Of a stretch of DNA of 64,000 nucleotides, positions 35,723 to 47,806 are shown in pieces. Within the stretch, counting starts at the first letter, position 1; every line of letters starts with the position of its first letter. The stretch is from Nicotiana tabacum (taxonomy: Eukaryota; Streptophyta; Magnoliopsida; Solanales; Solanaceae), in NCBI RefSeq assembly GCF_000715075.1, contig NC_134101.1:138212237-138276236 (forward strand), in the 5' to 3' direction. The notes beneath the pieces were generated by a model that was not told the DNA's origin, ran no database searches, and worked only from the letters and a program-made list of their open reading frames with translations. The position numbers and the translations under genes are program-made.

Positions 35723-36885
35723 TTGCCAGTCTGCCATAAGCTACTGGTTCAAGAACACTTTGATACTCACTATACAACATAATAAGAAAAATATAATGCA
35801 TATGACCCAAAAATAATATAATGCACATGCACTTTTGAATTAATTAGCATGTGTGAAAATGTACAGTAAGTTTTTGGCAAAAGAATTTGAAATATGTCAA
35901 AATTCTGCTTTTTGGTGTATGTACTTGGCGCCCCGACAAGCAGATCGGTTTCTGAATCTTTTGCCATTTTTGGGTTGTTTGAAGTTGCGCATGATTTTCT
36001 GTCCCTAATAAGGTTTCTCCTTTTCCTAGTACCTAGTCCACTTATACTTGATAGTATGATTTAGTGCAGTTTTTGTTCCCCTTGATAAGACATCACTATC
36101 ATCCCACTTTCATAAACAATCATCGGGGAGAAGAAAATACGAGGGGCAAATTATGCTAATTTATTATGATTAAATAAATGATATATTGAGATAAGAATAT
36201 ATATATAGATTAACCGTGTATATACTTAAGATATCAAGCTGGGTTATAGCTTAGTTGTGGTGCTTTTATTGCTTACTTGGCGATTAATAAAATGTAATGC
36301 ACTCATTATTTTGGTGTATGGATTAGATCCTAACAAGTATTTACTTCGTTACGTAATCCATTGTTTTGGTGCATATGGATTGGATACTAATAAGTATTTT
36401 CTTCGTAATGGTTGTAGGTAATGCTGACACAGGGATGATGCCAGCTCTATCATGGCACTTTCCAAATTTAGAAACCTTCCAAAGAAAAAAAAAAAAGAAC
36501 ACCAAAGTCAAAGCCTTCAAGTTAGAAATATGGTGAAATATATGCCACCATCTCATGGTTTGAGATTTGAGCATCTAGACTAACCAAATCTGGTCAAAGT
36601 AAACGTTGGCATTTAAAGTTAAAAATTGTTATTTTGCATATTAGAATATGCAATGAACAAAAAGAAAGATAAGTTGGAAAAAACAATTGATTGTATCCCT
36701 CTCATTCTGCTTTATCTTAATTTAGAATTAGAACATGATTCAAGTAGTTGGGATTTGACATTTCTAAAAGTTGGCTAATTTACTGTTTTTCCAGTAATTT
36801 TTGTTTGAATTATTACTGTGTACAAGAATGCATCAGAAATGAATATTAAGTAATCCTGGCTAATGAGTTGATGTGCTGTGTATAT
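35723..36885. other. Intergenic DNA
   Basis: No gene. Contains an imperfect tandem copy of about 60 bp at 36310-36415 (ggattagatcctaacaagta, then ggattggatactaataagta) and the second copy of the block at 34955. Confidence 0.6.
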
Positions 36886-37833
36886 TGTTATCAATCTGTA
36901 TTGCAGTAAATATATTAAGTAATAATCTTTCTGAAAACAGAAACAGAAAGTTAGTAGAAATTAAATTTCGAAAACAGTAAACTTCTTCAAAATAAATTCT
37001 GGAAAAACGTTGTAGGAACAAATCGAACCCACTGAATACACAGTGTGTCCTTAAGGAAATTATTCTCCTCAAGTACCCAAGGTTTTGGAATATATCCTCC
37101 CAGGATAGAACGATTTAACTCACCAGTGTATCGGTACCTAAAACTCTGGTGATCGGCGAACTACTCAATGGTCGTAAAACACACTGGAATATTTTGTGCA
37201 GAAGAAGAAGAAGATTCAGAAAATTTCGTAAGTTAATATTCTGGGATTTGAAGGTCTATTTATAGCCAACTTGGTGATGTTTCTGAAGAGGTTTGCAACC
37301 TTTCAGAACAGTCATAGCTGTTGGAACAGGTGTGACACTCTGAAGAGGTTTGCAACCTTTCAGAACAGTCATGACTGTTGGAATTTTTTTTTGAATTTTC
37401 TTTAATTAATTTAATTAAATATTTGAAAAGAATTTTGTCTAAAAAGATTAATCAATCAATCTTTTCTTTTTTGAATTTTCTTTAATTAATTTAATTAAAT
37501 ATTTGAAAAGAATTTTGTCCAAAAAGATTAATCAATCAATCTTTTCCAAATCCAAATCCAAATCCAAAGCCGAAGCCGAAGCCGAAGCCGAAGCCGAAGC
37601 CGAAGCCGAAGCCGAGCCGAGCGAGCGACGACGATGACGGCGCGAGGCTTGCCTTCTTACTAGCTCTTTAAGAGCTAAAAGATGAGCTTCTCTATATAAA
37701 CACCAAGACTTTCTTTCTTTCTATCAATGAGGGACAAAGTGCATTAGTGAACTCATTCAAAATTTCACTTCCCTCCATTTCTTTCCCACCATTTTTCATT
37801 CACCCTTCTTTTGTTATTAAACAAAATCCAACA
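36886..37833 (-). repeat. 3' LTR of the copia element
   Basis: Compared with the 5' LTR it has a 78-bp tandem duplication (two copies of attttctttaattaattta.. through atcaatcaatctttt, about 37392-37545) and a longer GAAGCC array. It lacks an approximately 100-bp insert seen in the other LTR after a T run. Confidence 0.9.
37565..37622 (+). repeat. GAAGCC hexamer array in LTR
   Basis: About eight ccgaag/ccaaat-type hexamers in the first copy, about three in the copy at 37970, about six at 38740 and two in the 5' LTR at 44446. Array length varies between otherwise near-identical copies. Confidence 0.9.
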
Positions 37834-37945
37834 ATCCCCCACATGAATGGGGAATGACTATAAACTTAAAGGAAAGCACGGACGTGTGTGTGTTTTACAA
37901 GCAAGAATTGATTGCCTCTGGATAAGTAGGTTTCCCTTTGAACTT

Positions 37946-38994
37946 AATCTTTTCCAAATCTGAATCCAAATCCGAAGCCGAAGCCGAAACCGAGCCGAGC
38001 GAGCGACGACGACGACGGCGCGAGGCTTGCCTTCTTACTAGCTCTTTAAGAGCTAAAAGATGAGCTTCTCTATATAAACACCAAGACTTTCTTTCTTTCT
38101 ATCAATGAGGGACAAAGTGCATTAGTGAACTCATTCAAAATTTCACTTCCCTCCATTTCTTTCCCACCATTTTTCATTCACCCTTCTTTTGTTATTAAAC
38201 AAAATCCAACAATCCCCCACATGAATGGGGAATGACTATAAACTTAAAGGAAAGCACGGACGTGTGTGTGTTTTACAAGCAAGAATTGATTGCCTCTGGA
38301 TAAGTAGGTTTCCCTTTGAACTTTCCATAGTGAACTTATATCGGATATACTCGGTCAATCGGTAGATTTGATATCTTTGAACCGTAGAGCTTTGTTGTAT
38401 ACCTAGACAACATAAGTCACACAATCAATCATTAACCATTTATGGTTCTCACAGTTGTGTTCGTTTCAGCCATGAACACCGCCTGGTTTCATGAGTGCTT
38501 AGAGAATGGGCCTTTACTTTCATTCTCCTTGAAGCGGCTTACACTTCACACTCACATAGGTGATTCCTAAACGTGTAATCCTAAAGACACACTATCTGGT
38601 CATATCCTGCCAGACTTAGCAAATCATTAAAAGCTTTAAGCTTTATTGACTCATCAAAAAGCCTTAATGCTTTACCTCGTTTTTGAACATTGTCTTCATC
38701 ACGAGAATGGGTCAATCTTTTCCAAATCTGAATCCGAATCCGAAGCCGAAGCCGAAGCCGAAGCCGAAGCCGAAGCCGAGCCGAGCGAGCGACGACGACG
38801 ACACGAGGCTTGCCTTCTTACTAGCTCTTTAAGAGCTAAAAGATGAGCTTCTCTATATAAACACCAAGACTTTCTTTCTTTCTACCAATGAGGGACAAAG
38901 TGCACTAGTGAACTCATTCAAAATTTCACTTCCCTCCATTTCTTCCCCACCATTTTTCATTCACCCTTCTTTTGTTATTAAACAAAATCCAACA
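37946..38994 (-). repeat. Two extra tandem copies of LTR end plus adjacent internal sequence
   Basis: Copy 2 starts at 37946 (aatcttttccaaatc) directly after ccctttgaactt. Copy 3 starts at 38713 (caatcttttccaaatc) directly after cacgagaatgggt. Both resume at the same LTR point, equal to 37538 in copy 1, just before the GAAGCC array. Each runs through the LTR end aaatccaaca and the purine tract into internal sequence for a different distance: about 112 bp after copy 1, about 500 bp after copy 2, and on into pol after copy 3. Confidence 0.9.
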
Positions 38995-39606
38995 ATCCCC
39001 CACATGAATGGGGAATGACTATAAACTTAAAGGAATGCACGGACGTGTGTGTGTTTTACAAGCAAGAATTGATTGCCTCTGGATAAGTAGGTTTCCCTTT
39101 GAACTTTCCGTAGTGAACTTATATCGGATATACTCGGTCAATCGGTAGATTTGATATCTTTGAACCGTCGAGCTTTGTTGTATACCTAGACAACATAAGT
39201 CACACAATCAATCCTTAACCATTTATGGTTCTCACAGTTGTGTTCGTTTCAGCCATGAACACCGCCTGGTTTCATGAGTGCTTAGAGAATGGGCCTTTAC
39301 TTTCATTCTCCTTGAAGCGGCTTACACTTCACACTCACATAGGTGATTCCTAAACGTGTAATCCTAAAGACACACTATCTGGTCATATCCTGCCAGACTT
39401 AGCAAATCATTAAAAGCTTTAAGCTTTATTGACTCATCAAAAAGCCTTAATGCTTTACCTCGTTTTTGAACATTGTCTTCATCACGAGAATGGGTTGAGT
39501 TAGTTAACAATGTTGAACCGTCATTCATAACTTTGTTTGAGCTCTTTGAACCTAGCTCTTGGGATCTCCAGTCTGCTAGGTAGAGTTACCGCCATGATGA
39601 CTTGTC

Positions 39607-42600
39607 CTAGGCCTTTAACCCCATTCCCTTTGATGATCTTTCAACTGCCTCTCTAGATAGGCCTTTTGTAAGTGGATCCGACACGTTATCTCTTGACTTT
39701 ACGTAGTCAATTGTGATAACACCACTACAGAGTAGTTGTCTAACAGTATTGTGTCTCCGTCGAATATGACGAGATTTTCCGTTATACATAACACTCCCTG
39801 CCCTACCTATTGCCGCTTGACTGTCACAATGTATACAAATAGATGCCAAAGGTTTGGGCCAAAATGGAATATCTTCAAAAAATTCCGGAGCCATTCAGCT
39901 TCTTCACTGGCTTTATCTAAAGCTATGAATTCAGATTCCATTGTAGAACGGGCGATGCACGTTTGTTTGGATGATTTCCAAGACACTGCTCCACCCCCAA
40001 TTGTGAAAACATATCCACTCGTGGATTTAACTTCAGATGATCCGGTTATCCAATTTGCATCACTATATCCCTCGATCACGGAAAGATATTTGTTATAATG
40101 CAAAGCATAATTTTGGGTATGTTTCAGATATCCCAAAACTCGTTTCATTGCCATCCAATGTATTTGATTGGGATTACTTGTAAACCGACTCAGTTTTCTA
40201 ATAGCACATGCTATATCTGGTCGCGTACAATTTATGATATACATCAAAATTCCCAATACTCTTGCATAGTCCAGTTGTGAGTCACTTTCACCTTCATTCT
40301 TTTGAAGTGCATAACTCACGTTAATTGGAGTCTTGACAATTTTGAAATCTAAATACTTGAACTTGTCAAGTACCTTTTCAATGTAGTGAGACTGTGATAA
40401 TGCTAGACCTTGTGGAGTCTTGCGAATTCTGATTCCTAAGATCACATCAGCAACTCCTAAGTCTTTCATGTCGAATTTGCCAGACAACATGCGTTTTGTA
40501 GCATTTATATCTGTCATATTTTTGCTCATTATCAACATGTCATCAACATATAAACAAACAATGACTTCATGACCTAGAGTGTTTTTAATGTAAACACATT
40601 TGTCACACTCGTTGATTTTAAATCCATTTGCCAACATTGTTTGGTCAAATTTTGCATGCCATTATTTGAGTGCTTGTTTAAATCCATAAAGCGACTTAAC
40701 AAGTTTGCAAACTTTCTTTTCTTTACCAGGAACCACAAAACCCTCAGGTTGTTCCATGTAAATCTCTTCCTCCAATTCTCCATTTAAGAAAGCTGTTTTA
40801 ACATCCATTTGATGGATTTCAAGACCATACACGGCCGCTAGTGCCATTAACACCCTAATAAATGTTATCCTTGTTACTGGCGAGTAAGTGTCAAAGTAAT
40901 CAAGGCCTTCCTTTTGTCTATAACCTTTGACAACAAGTCTTGCCTTATATTTGTCAATAGTGCCATCAGCTTTAATTTTTCGTTTAAAGATCCATTTCGA
41001 ACCTAAAGGCTTATTTCCAGGAGGAAGATCAACCAATTCCCATGTATGGTTATCCAAAATTGATTGAATCTCACTATTGACTGCCTCTTTCCAAAATGCT
41101 GAATCAGAAGACGACATAGCTGCTTTAAAAGTTTGAGGCTCATTTTCAAGCAAGAATGTCACAAAATTTGGTCCAAAGGAAGTAGATGTTTTTTGACGTT
41201 TGCTATGCCTTGGATCTTCTATACTTGGAGTATTTTCCTTTGTTTCTTCCCGAGGTCGTTTAGGTCTTTCACTTAATGACCCGCTTTCAGTTTTATACGG
41301 ATAGATGCTTTCAAAGAATTCAACATTATCTGATTCCATTACCGTATTAACATGAATCCCGGGATTATCGGATGTATGAACCAAAAACTGACATGCTTTA
41401 CTGTTTGTAGCATATCCAATAAAAACGCAATCTACTGTTTTTGGTCCAATTTTAACCCTTTTAGGTAAAGGAACCTGTACCTTTGCTAGACACCCCCACA
41501 CTTTGAAATATTTCAACTTGGGTTTTCTTCCTTTCCATTTTTCATATGGAATAGATTGCGTTTTGCTGTGGGGTACTCTGTTAAGTATCCGGTTAGCTGT
41601 AAGGATAGCTTCCCCCCACAAACTCTGCGGTAATCCGGAACTTATTAATAAAGAATTCATCATTTCTTTTAAAGTCCGATTTTTCCTTTCCGCAATTCCA
41701 TTGGATTGAGGTGTGTAAGGTGCAGTAGTTTGATGGATAATTCCATATTCCGAACATATTTCTGCAAACGGAGATTCATATTCTCCACCTCTATCACTTC
41801 TAATCATTTTGATATTTTTATTCAATTGATTTTCTACCTCATTCTTGTATTGCTTGAATGTTTCAATTGCTTCATCCTTACTATTAAGCAAATAAACATA
41901 ACAATATCTAGTGCAATCGTCCATAAAAGTAATAAAATACTTTTTTTCACCTCTAGATGGTGTCGACTTCATATCGCAAATGTCAATATGAATTAAGTCT
42001 AAAGGATTTGAATTCCTTTCAACAGACTTATATGGATGTTTTACAAACTTAGATTCAACATATATTTGACATTTCGATTTATTACACTCGAATTTAGGCA
42101 ATACTTCTAAATTAATTAACTTCCGCAAGGTTTTATAATTGACATGTCCTAAACGAATATGCCATAAATCATTTGACTCCAATAAATAAGAAGAAGCTGA
42201 AATTTTATTCATACTGTCAACAACCATTACATTGAGTTTGAAAAGGCCCTCCGTGAGGTAGCCTTTTCCAACATACATTTCGTTCTTGCTTACAACAACT
42301 TTATCAGAAACAAATACACATTTGAATCCATTCTTTACAAGTAAAGAAGTAGAAACTAAATTCTTCCTAATAGTAGGAACATGAAGAACGTTGTTGAGCG
42401 TTAACACTTTGCCGGAAGTCATCTTCAGGAATATCTTCCCATAACCTTCAATCTTGGTTGTTGCATTATTTCCCATGGAAATTTCTTCTTCGGGACCAGC
42501 AGTAGAGTAAGTCGCAAATGCTTCTTTGACAGCACAAACATGTCGAGTGGCTCCAGAGTCAATCCACCACTCCTTCGGATTTCCAACAAGGTTGCATTCC

Positions 42601-43510
42601 GAAAGCATTGCACAAAGATCATCAATGTCATCATTCTTCTCCACTATGTTGGCTTGTCCCTTCTTATTATCCTTTTTCGGGAGACGACAATCAGGGCTTT
42701 TGTGACCAACTTTTCCACAATTGTAGCAGTTGCCCTTGAACTTCTTTTTGTTCTGCTCCTTAGTTTTTCCAGAAGGCCTCTTCCTCTTCTTACTTTTTGG
42801 AGCAGTCTCCTCAACGATATTAGCTCCCATAATCGTTGAATTTCCACGAATCTTCTTCTCGGCTGTTTTGTTGTCTTCCTCGATCTTTAGACGTATCACA
42901 AGATCTTCCAACTTCATTTCTTTGCGTTTGTGCTTCAGATAGTTCTTGAAATCCCTCCACGAAAGAGGCAATTTTTCAATCATAGCAGCTACTTGAAATG
43001 CTTCATTCACGACCATACCTTCAGCAATAAGGTCGTGAAAAATAAGTTGAAGCTCCTGAACTTGGGTTCCCACAGTTTTGCTATCTATCATTTTATAGTC
43101 TAGAAACTTGGCAACCACGAACTTCTTCAAGCATGCATCTTCTGTCTTGTACTTCTTCTTAAGTGCGTCCCATAATTCTTTCGAAGTATTTATTGCACTA
43201 TACACATTGTACAAGTCATCATCTAAAGCACTTAAGATGTAACCTTTGCAAAGAAAATCTGCCTGCTTCCATGCCTCAACAACCATGAACTTTTCATTAT
43301 CCGGCATGTCCGCAGCAGGAACTGGAGGCTCTTCACTAGTGAATTTCTGCATACCAAGAGTGGTAAGCCTGAACACCCTTTGCTGCCATCATTTGAAGTT
43401 GGTTCCAGAAAATTTCCCCGGTTTCTCGGCCGGAGGAACAACAGTGCGGCTTGACGAGGCTATCGTCGTCGCACCAACAGTCGCGGAAGGAATTCCATTC
43501 TCATTTGCCA
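39607..43510 (-). pseudogene. Copia gag-pol polyprotein, three lesions
   Basis: Starts at ATG 43510 (MANENGIPSATVGATT). A TGA at 43391-43389 breaks gag about 40 codons in; the frame then runs to a TAA at 40664-40662, continues in the same frame, and shifts by one base near 39870 inside RNase H. Domains in order: Gag with zinc knuckle CYNCGKVGHKSPDC; protease WWIDSGATRHV; integrase zinc region, with Tyr where the last Cys is expected (KCQIYVESKF); catalytic core with DICD, SDRGGEY and NGIAERKN; reverse transcriptase with YVDDM; RNase H ending PLTKGLSREAVERSS. With only three visible disabling changes the copy is fairly young, but it cannot make its own proteins as it stands. Confidence 0.93.
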
Positions 43511-43763
43511 TTTCTTACTGTCAACAACAGAAGAGATCAATTAATGGCAAAACCAAAACAGTAAATAATACTGTAATTAATAAACAGTACGTAATAAAAA
43601 CAACTGAAGTTTTTATATACTGTTTTTCCGAAAATACGATGAAGTTTTTATATTCTTCAAATCGTTTTCTGAATTTTAATACTGTGATGAAGTTTTTATA
43701 TCTTCAAACAGAATAATAAAATTCCGACAAAATACAGAATATAATTATTAATTTCCTTAAGAT
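43511..43763 (-). other. Untranslated leader of the copia element
   Basis: Sequence between the 5' LTR and the gag ATG. It holds three phrases of the gatgaagtttttatatt type (about 43607-43705), a small internal repeat. No recognisable tRNA-iMet primer site adjoins the LTR; the first bases on minus are atcttaaggaaat. Confidence 0.6.
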
Positions 43764-44669
43764 TGTTATCAATCTGTATTGCAGTAAATATATTAAGTAA
43801 TAATCTTTCTGAAAACAGAAACAGAAAGTTAGTAGAAATTAAATTCCAAAAACAGTAAACTTCTTCAAAATAAATTCTGGAAAAACGTTGTAGGAACAAA
43901 TCGAACCCACTGAATACACAGCGTGTCCTTAAGGAAATTATTCCCCTCAAGTACCCGAGGTTTTGGAATATATCCTCCCAGAATAGAACGATTTAACTCA
44001 CCAGTGTATCGGTACCTAAAACTCTGGTGATCGGAGAACCACTCAATGGTCGTAAAACACACTGGAATATTTTGTGCAGAAGAAGAAGAAGATTCAGAAA
44101 ATTTCGCAAGTTAATATTCTGGGATTTGAAGGTCTATTTATAGCCAACTTGGTGATGTTTCTGAAGAGGTTTGCAACCTTTCAGAACAGTCATAGCTGTT
44201 GGAACAGGTGTGACACTCTGAAGAGGTTTGCAACCTTTCAGAACAATCATGATTGTTGGATTTTTTTTTTTTTTTTTGCGGAGAAATTTAAAACGAATTT
44301 AAATTAATCTAGGAAAGAAAAGCGGGCCGGACTAGACTGGGTCGCGGGTCATTGGTTATTTCGGATTGAATTTTCTTTAATTAATTTAATTAAATATTTG
44401 AAAAGAATTTTGTCCAAAAAGATTAATCAATCAATCTTTGACAAATCCGAAGCCGAAGCCGAGCGACGACAACAGCGCGAGGCTTGCCTTCTTACTAGCT
44501 CTTTAAGAGCTAAAAGATTGAGCTTCTCTATATAAACACCAAGATTTTCTTTCTTTCTACCAATGGGGGACAAAGTGCATTAGTGAACTCATTCAAAATT
44601 TCACTTCCCTCCATTTCTTTCCCACCATTTTCCATTCACCCTTCTTTTGTTATTAAACAAAATCCAACA
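43764..44669 (-). repeat. 5' LTR of the copia element
   Basis: Carries an extra block at about 44278-44367 (starting gcggagaaatttaaaacg, ending ggttatttcgga) relative to the 3' LTR. Only two GAAGCC units are present. tctctatataaacaccaag on plus is conserved in all LTR copies. Confidence 0.9.
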
Positions 44670-45626
44670 TTATCACTGCCAAATCACTCAAAAGTGTATA
44701 TAGTACCTCATCACTTCAAGTATCTAAGGCTCAGCGGTATCGAGTATGAATTTGGATTAGTCAGATCAGTAGAATTCGGATATTGGACAAGAAAAATACC
44801 TAAAGAATCATCTCACACTAGAGACTTCTCTTTTTCACATAAGCATTTTAGCGTTTATGGTTTAGTTGCTACAAAGAGATTTTTAAACAATAAATAACAA
44901 AAATAATACAATATATTTAAATATATTAAGCATTTTCAGAAATAGACTATACGTATGTTCAAGTAACGTTTTAGGTTATTTCCAGAATTATCAACCTGCA
45001 AATAAATTAAGTTGACGGCTAATGGAGTAAACAGAGGCTAAACTATCTTTTACGATCGTTGAAGCTTTGTGAGCTATCCTATCACCCATTCAATTTCCAA
45101 CTGTATCTGACAGAGTGATACACAATCACTGCATTAGGGACTAGAAAAGTATAGTCAGAAAAAAAAAAAAAAAACTACATTACGTTGCTTATTTCTGCAA
45201 TTTCCATGCAAGATGCATCTAACCGTAGCCATCTTCTACGACTTACGTAGTAAAGATCTCTACTGCAGTCGCATGTAATGCAAAGTTGGTTAACGACTAT
45301 GCGATACAATCTTGTGATCTTCACCAATGTGACCATCTAGTTGCTATTAATTTCATAAATCACAGCATCAAGGACCTAGAGATGATATGATTCCACAGAA
45401 ACACAAAGTGACGAAGATGAATAGATAAATCCAGTACATCACCACTTATCATAGTTACAAAAAAAAAAAAATTACAACAAACAGTTTTCTCATATGCAAT
45501 TTTCAAATTCACATACACGACAAAATTCATAAACTGTATAGAAATGTAATCACACACAATAGAAATAATAAATGTCTCACAAACAGGTGTGCCAGTTTAG
45601 ATATACAATATTCAAGCTTTAGAGGC
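44670..45626. other. Intergenic DNA and 3' flank of the JASON-like gene
   Basis: No gene recognised. Two A runs (45155 and 45460). 44700-44800 resembles a decayed SINE-type sequence but lacks clear A and B boxes, so it is not called. Confidence 0.5.
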
Positions 45627-47806
45627 TTATGCAGCACCTTGTTTCAAGGCTCTGTCCAGTCTTGTCTCAAATGGAGTTGAATGCCAATTCACTCTCTTAT
45701 CCTGCATTGTCACGAGAACCTACTTCTTAATACCTAGTGATTGTGCGTAAGCAAGTCGTATCATTACTGAAAAAGAATTCATATCAACCTTACCTCTCTG
45801 TACTTGCTGGTTGAGTTTGGAATGCCTTTAAAAGAAGAAACTGACCCGGAGTCCTTTGTGGATCCAGATGGATTCCAATAGGTCCCAACACTTCCTATGA
45901 TAGGCATATCATCAGGGCTCCGACTGGGTGATTTCCTTGGGGAGGAAGACGCTGACATCTGTTTCAGCTCCTCAACTGTCAAGGCACCTAAAATCGGTCT
46001 GTCTTCAAAGCTCATCATAGAGTTGGAACCTTGTGACATGCTCTTTTCTGAGCCAGCCTTCTTAGTATTGTCAGGTGTAGTAACCAACCAATTTGAGAGA
46101 CTAGCATCAACTCCAATTTCTTGATCCTTAGACTTTGGCCTGAAACTAGATGACGATGATTGCTTAAATGTCGGTTCTAAACTGAATGAAGCAAGAGGCC
46201 CTTCTACTTCTGCGATAAAATTTTCCTTCTGTGGCAGCATCTTCAAGGGTTCTGCCGCTTTAGATTTAATAGTTTTCCACTGACTGAGGTTTTCCACAGG
46301 GTTCAACACAGGATGGATATAAGCACTCCTATCTCTTACATATCCTTTTGTTTCGCCCTTTCTCATTTCCTTCTCAGGCACGCCAAACATCGCAGGACTA
46401 TCCACTTCCTCCTCTTCATTCACTAGATGAAAGGACTTATCATCAGCCTTAGATCCCACTGATGCAGTTACCACAGATTCAGACCACACTTGAAGTCCAC
46501 CATCACAATCGGAATCCCCGCCGCAGTCTTCATCATCTAGATCACATTCGTCGTCCAAGTCACTGTCAGCAAAATCCTCAGCCTCATCATCACTGTCTCT
46601 GCAGTTCTGATACCTGTGGTTTGGAGGGTATGATCCAACACTAGATATGGCTGAACCCCCTTCAGAGGAAGAGTTGGACTGGCTTGATTTAGCAAGGCAA
46701 CCCTCCTCTTCTTCGTTTTCACCAGCTTTCTTGGTTTCGGGTAAAGAATCTGTACTTTCATAGATTGAAACAGGATCATATGTAGTGACCTTTGAATCAA
46801 AGGTAACTCTTTTTCTAGCACTCAAGCTCAGTTGTTCCTCAGACCTATCTCTGCATCACAAAAATCCATATTATTTAAATTGGTAAAATGTGGTGGAGAA
46901 GATAGAAAACAAATTAAAGATACTAGTAAAGTCAGTAACTCACTGTGCTTCTGCAACCAAGTTCCGAGACAGATCATCTCTACATCACAACAATCCATAT
47001 CATTCAACTTAGTAAAATATAGTGGAAAAGATAGATAATAAATTTAAGACACTAGTAAAAGCAGTAACTCACCGTGCTTCCGCAACCAAGTTCTCAGAGA
47101 AGGGTTCCTCCTCTATGATGCTTTGTTCAGCGGTGATGGTGCTTTTTGGAGGATCCCTACAGACATGTTTCTGCCGCAAAATATTAGGTTTTACTTTGTT
47201 TATATGCATCCCAAAAGAAAAAACAGATACAAATCATAGCTCTACTAATTAGAACTTACAGGACCAAATAGTATACATAATCAAGAAATTTCCATATTAT
47301 CCACTTAATTAACCCTAATGGGAGTAAAACCATATACTGAACTTGACTATAGAGAATTTCAAGAATTAATTTTTCTTCTACCCTAGGAGTATAACAAGTA
47401 ATAAAGGGTCAGTCCAAAACACTCACTTAATCAAGAATCTGGAGTAAAATTTTATTTTTAACTTGTTTAAATGGTTCTAAAAGACAAAATCATAGCTCTA
47501 TCCATTTGCCCAAAAACTGTTAGGATAATTTACGACACTAACCTAGAAATGTCCATCATCATCAGCTTAATTAACCCTAACCCCAGTTAAACCAACTTCC
47601 ACAATATTACCTAAAGCTGAAATCTTGCTCAAACACAAGAGAATTACAGGAATTCACTTTCCAAGAATTTCATAAATAGAACAACTAAAGAGTAACCAGA
47701 AGGGTTATTCTGAAAAACATACTTGGTCTCGAGGGATGACTTTGTGCCTCTGTTTGCGACGTTTCTTGTCCTTATCACCACCAAAACACCCAAGAAAACA
47801 ACCCAT
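45627..47806 (-). CDS. JASON-like protein
   Basis: Five exons with GT-AG introns and consistent phases: 47806-47723, 47170-47073, 46979-46944, 46850-45794, 45701-45627; 1350 nt, 449 aa. The start MGCFLGCFGGDKDKKRRKQR has Gly2 and Cys3/Cys7, a likely N-myristoylation/palmitoylation signal beside a basic stretch, suggesting membrane attachment. Then a KRVTFDSKVTTY motif, an acidic Asp/Glu/Ser-rich region (DSDLDDECDLDDEDCGG), a low-complexity Ser-rich middle, PIIGSVGTYW and a C-terminal KYRE-DKRVNWHSTPFETRL block. The VTFD motif and the NWHSTPFE tail recall plant JASON-family proteins; Arabidopsis JASON affects organelle band and spindle arrangement in male meiosis. The family name is from memory; the gene model itself is well supported. 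Exon 3 and intron 3 look like a tandem copy of the end of exon 2 plus intron 2. Confidence 0.8.
46851..47108 (-). repeat. Tandem duplication of a 36-bp exon unit with its 93-bp intron
   Basis: The last 36 bases of exon 2 (47108-47073) match exon 3 (46979-46944), sharing aacttggttgc(a/g)gaagcac. Intron 2 (47072-46980) and intron 3 (46943-46851) are both exactly 93 bp and alike from gtgagttactg to the acceptor. Unit length is 129 bp. The encoded repeat is ENLVAEAR then RNLVAEAQ; the reading frame is kept. Confidence 0.88.

Larger units (their letters stand above)
36886..44669 (-). mobile_element. Ty1/copia retrotransposon, near full length
   Basis: Minus orientation. 5' LTR 43764-44669 (906 bp), 3' LTR 36886-37833 (948 bp), both tgttatcaatctg to aaatccaaca. 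Purine tract (minus of atcccccacatg) beside the 3' LTR. Gag-pol 43510-39607 covers all copia domains but has two stops and a frameshift. Between the 3' LTR and pol there are two extra partial LTR-plus-leader copies (37946-38712 and 38713-38994 onward). No convincing target duplication (tatat against ttatc) and no tRNA-iMet primer site were found. Confidence 0.92.

Noticed and set aside
38236..39207. Two copies of a 62-codon frame (MCDLCCLGIQQSS)
   Set aside because: Same non-coding internal sequence duplicated with the LTR end; the frame lies downstream of RNase H where no protein is expected.
36881..44674. Target duplication of the copia element
   Set aside because: tatat and ttatc do not match convincingly; recorded as not found.
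44700..44800. Possible SINE
   Set aside because: Only weak resemblance; no A/B boxes, tail or target duplication.
45779..46825. 348-codon frame taken as the whole JASON-like gene
   Set aside because: It begins at a TTG within exon 4 and ends in an intron; splice sites and the MGC start at 47806 and the NWHSTPFE tail exon give a better model.
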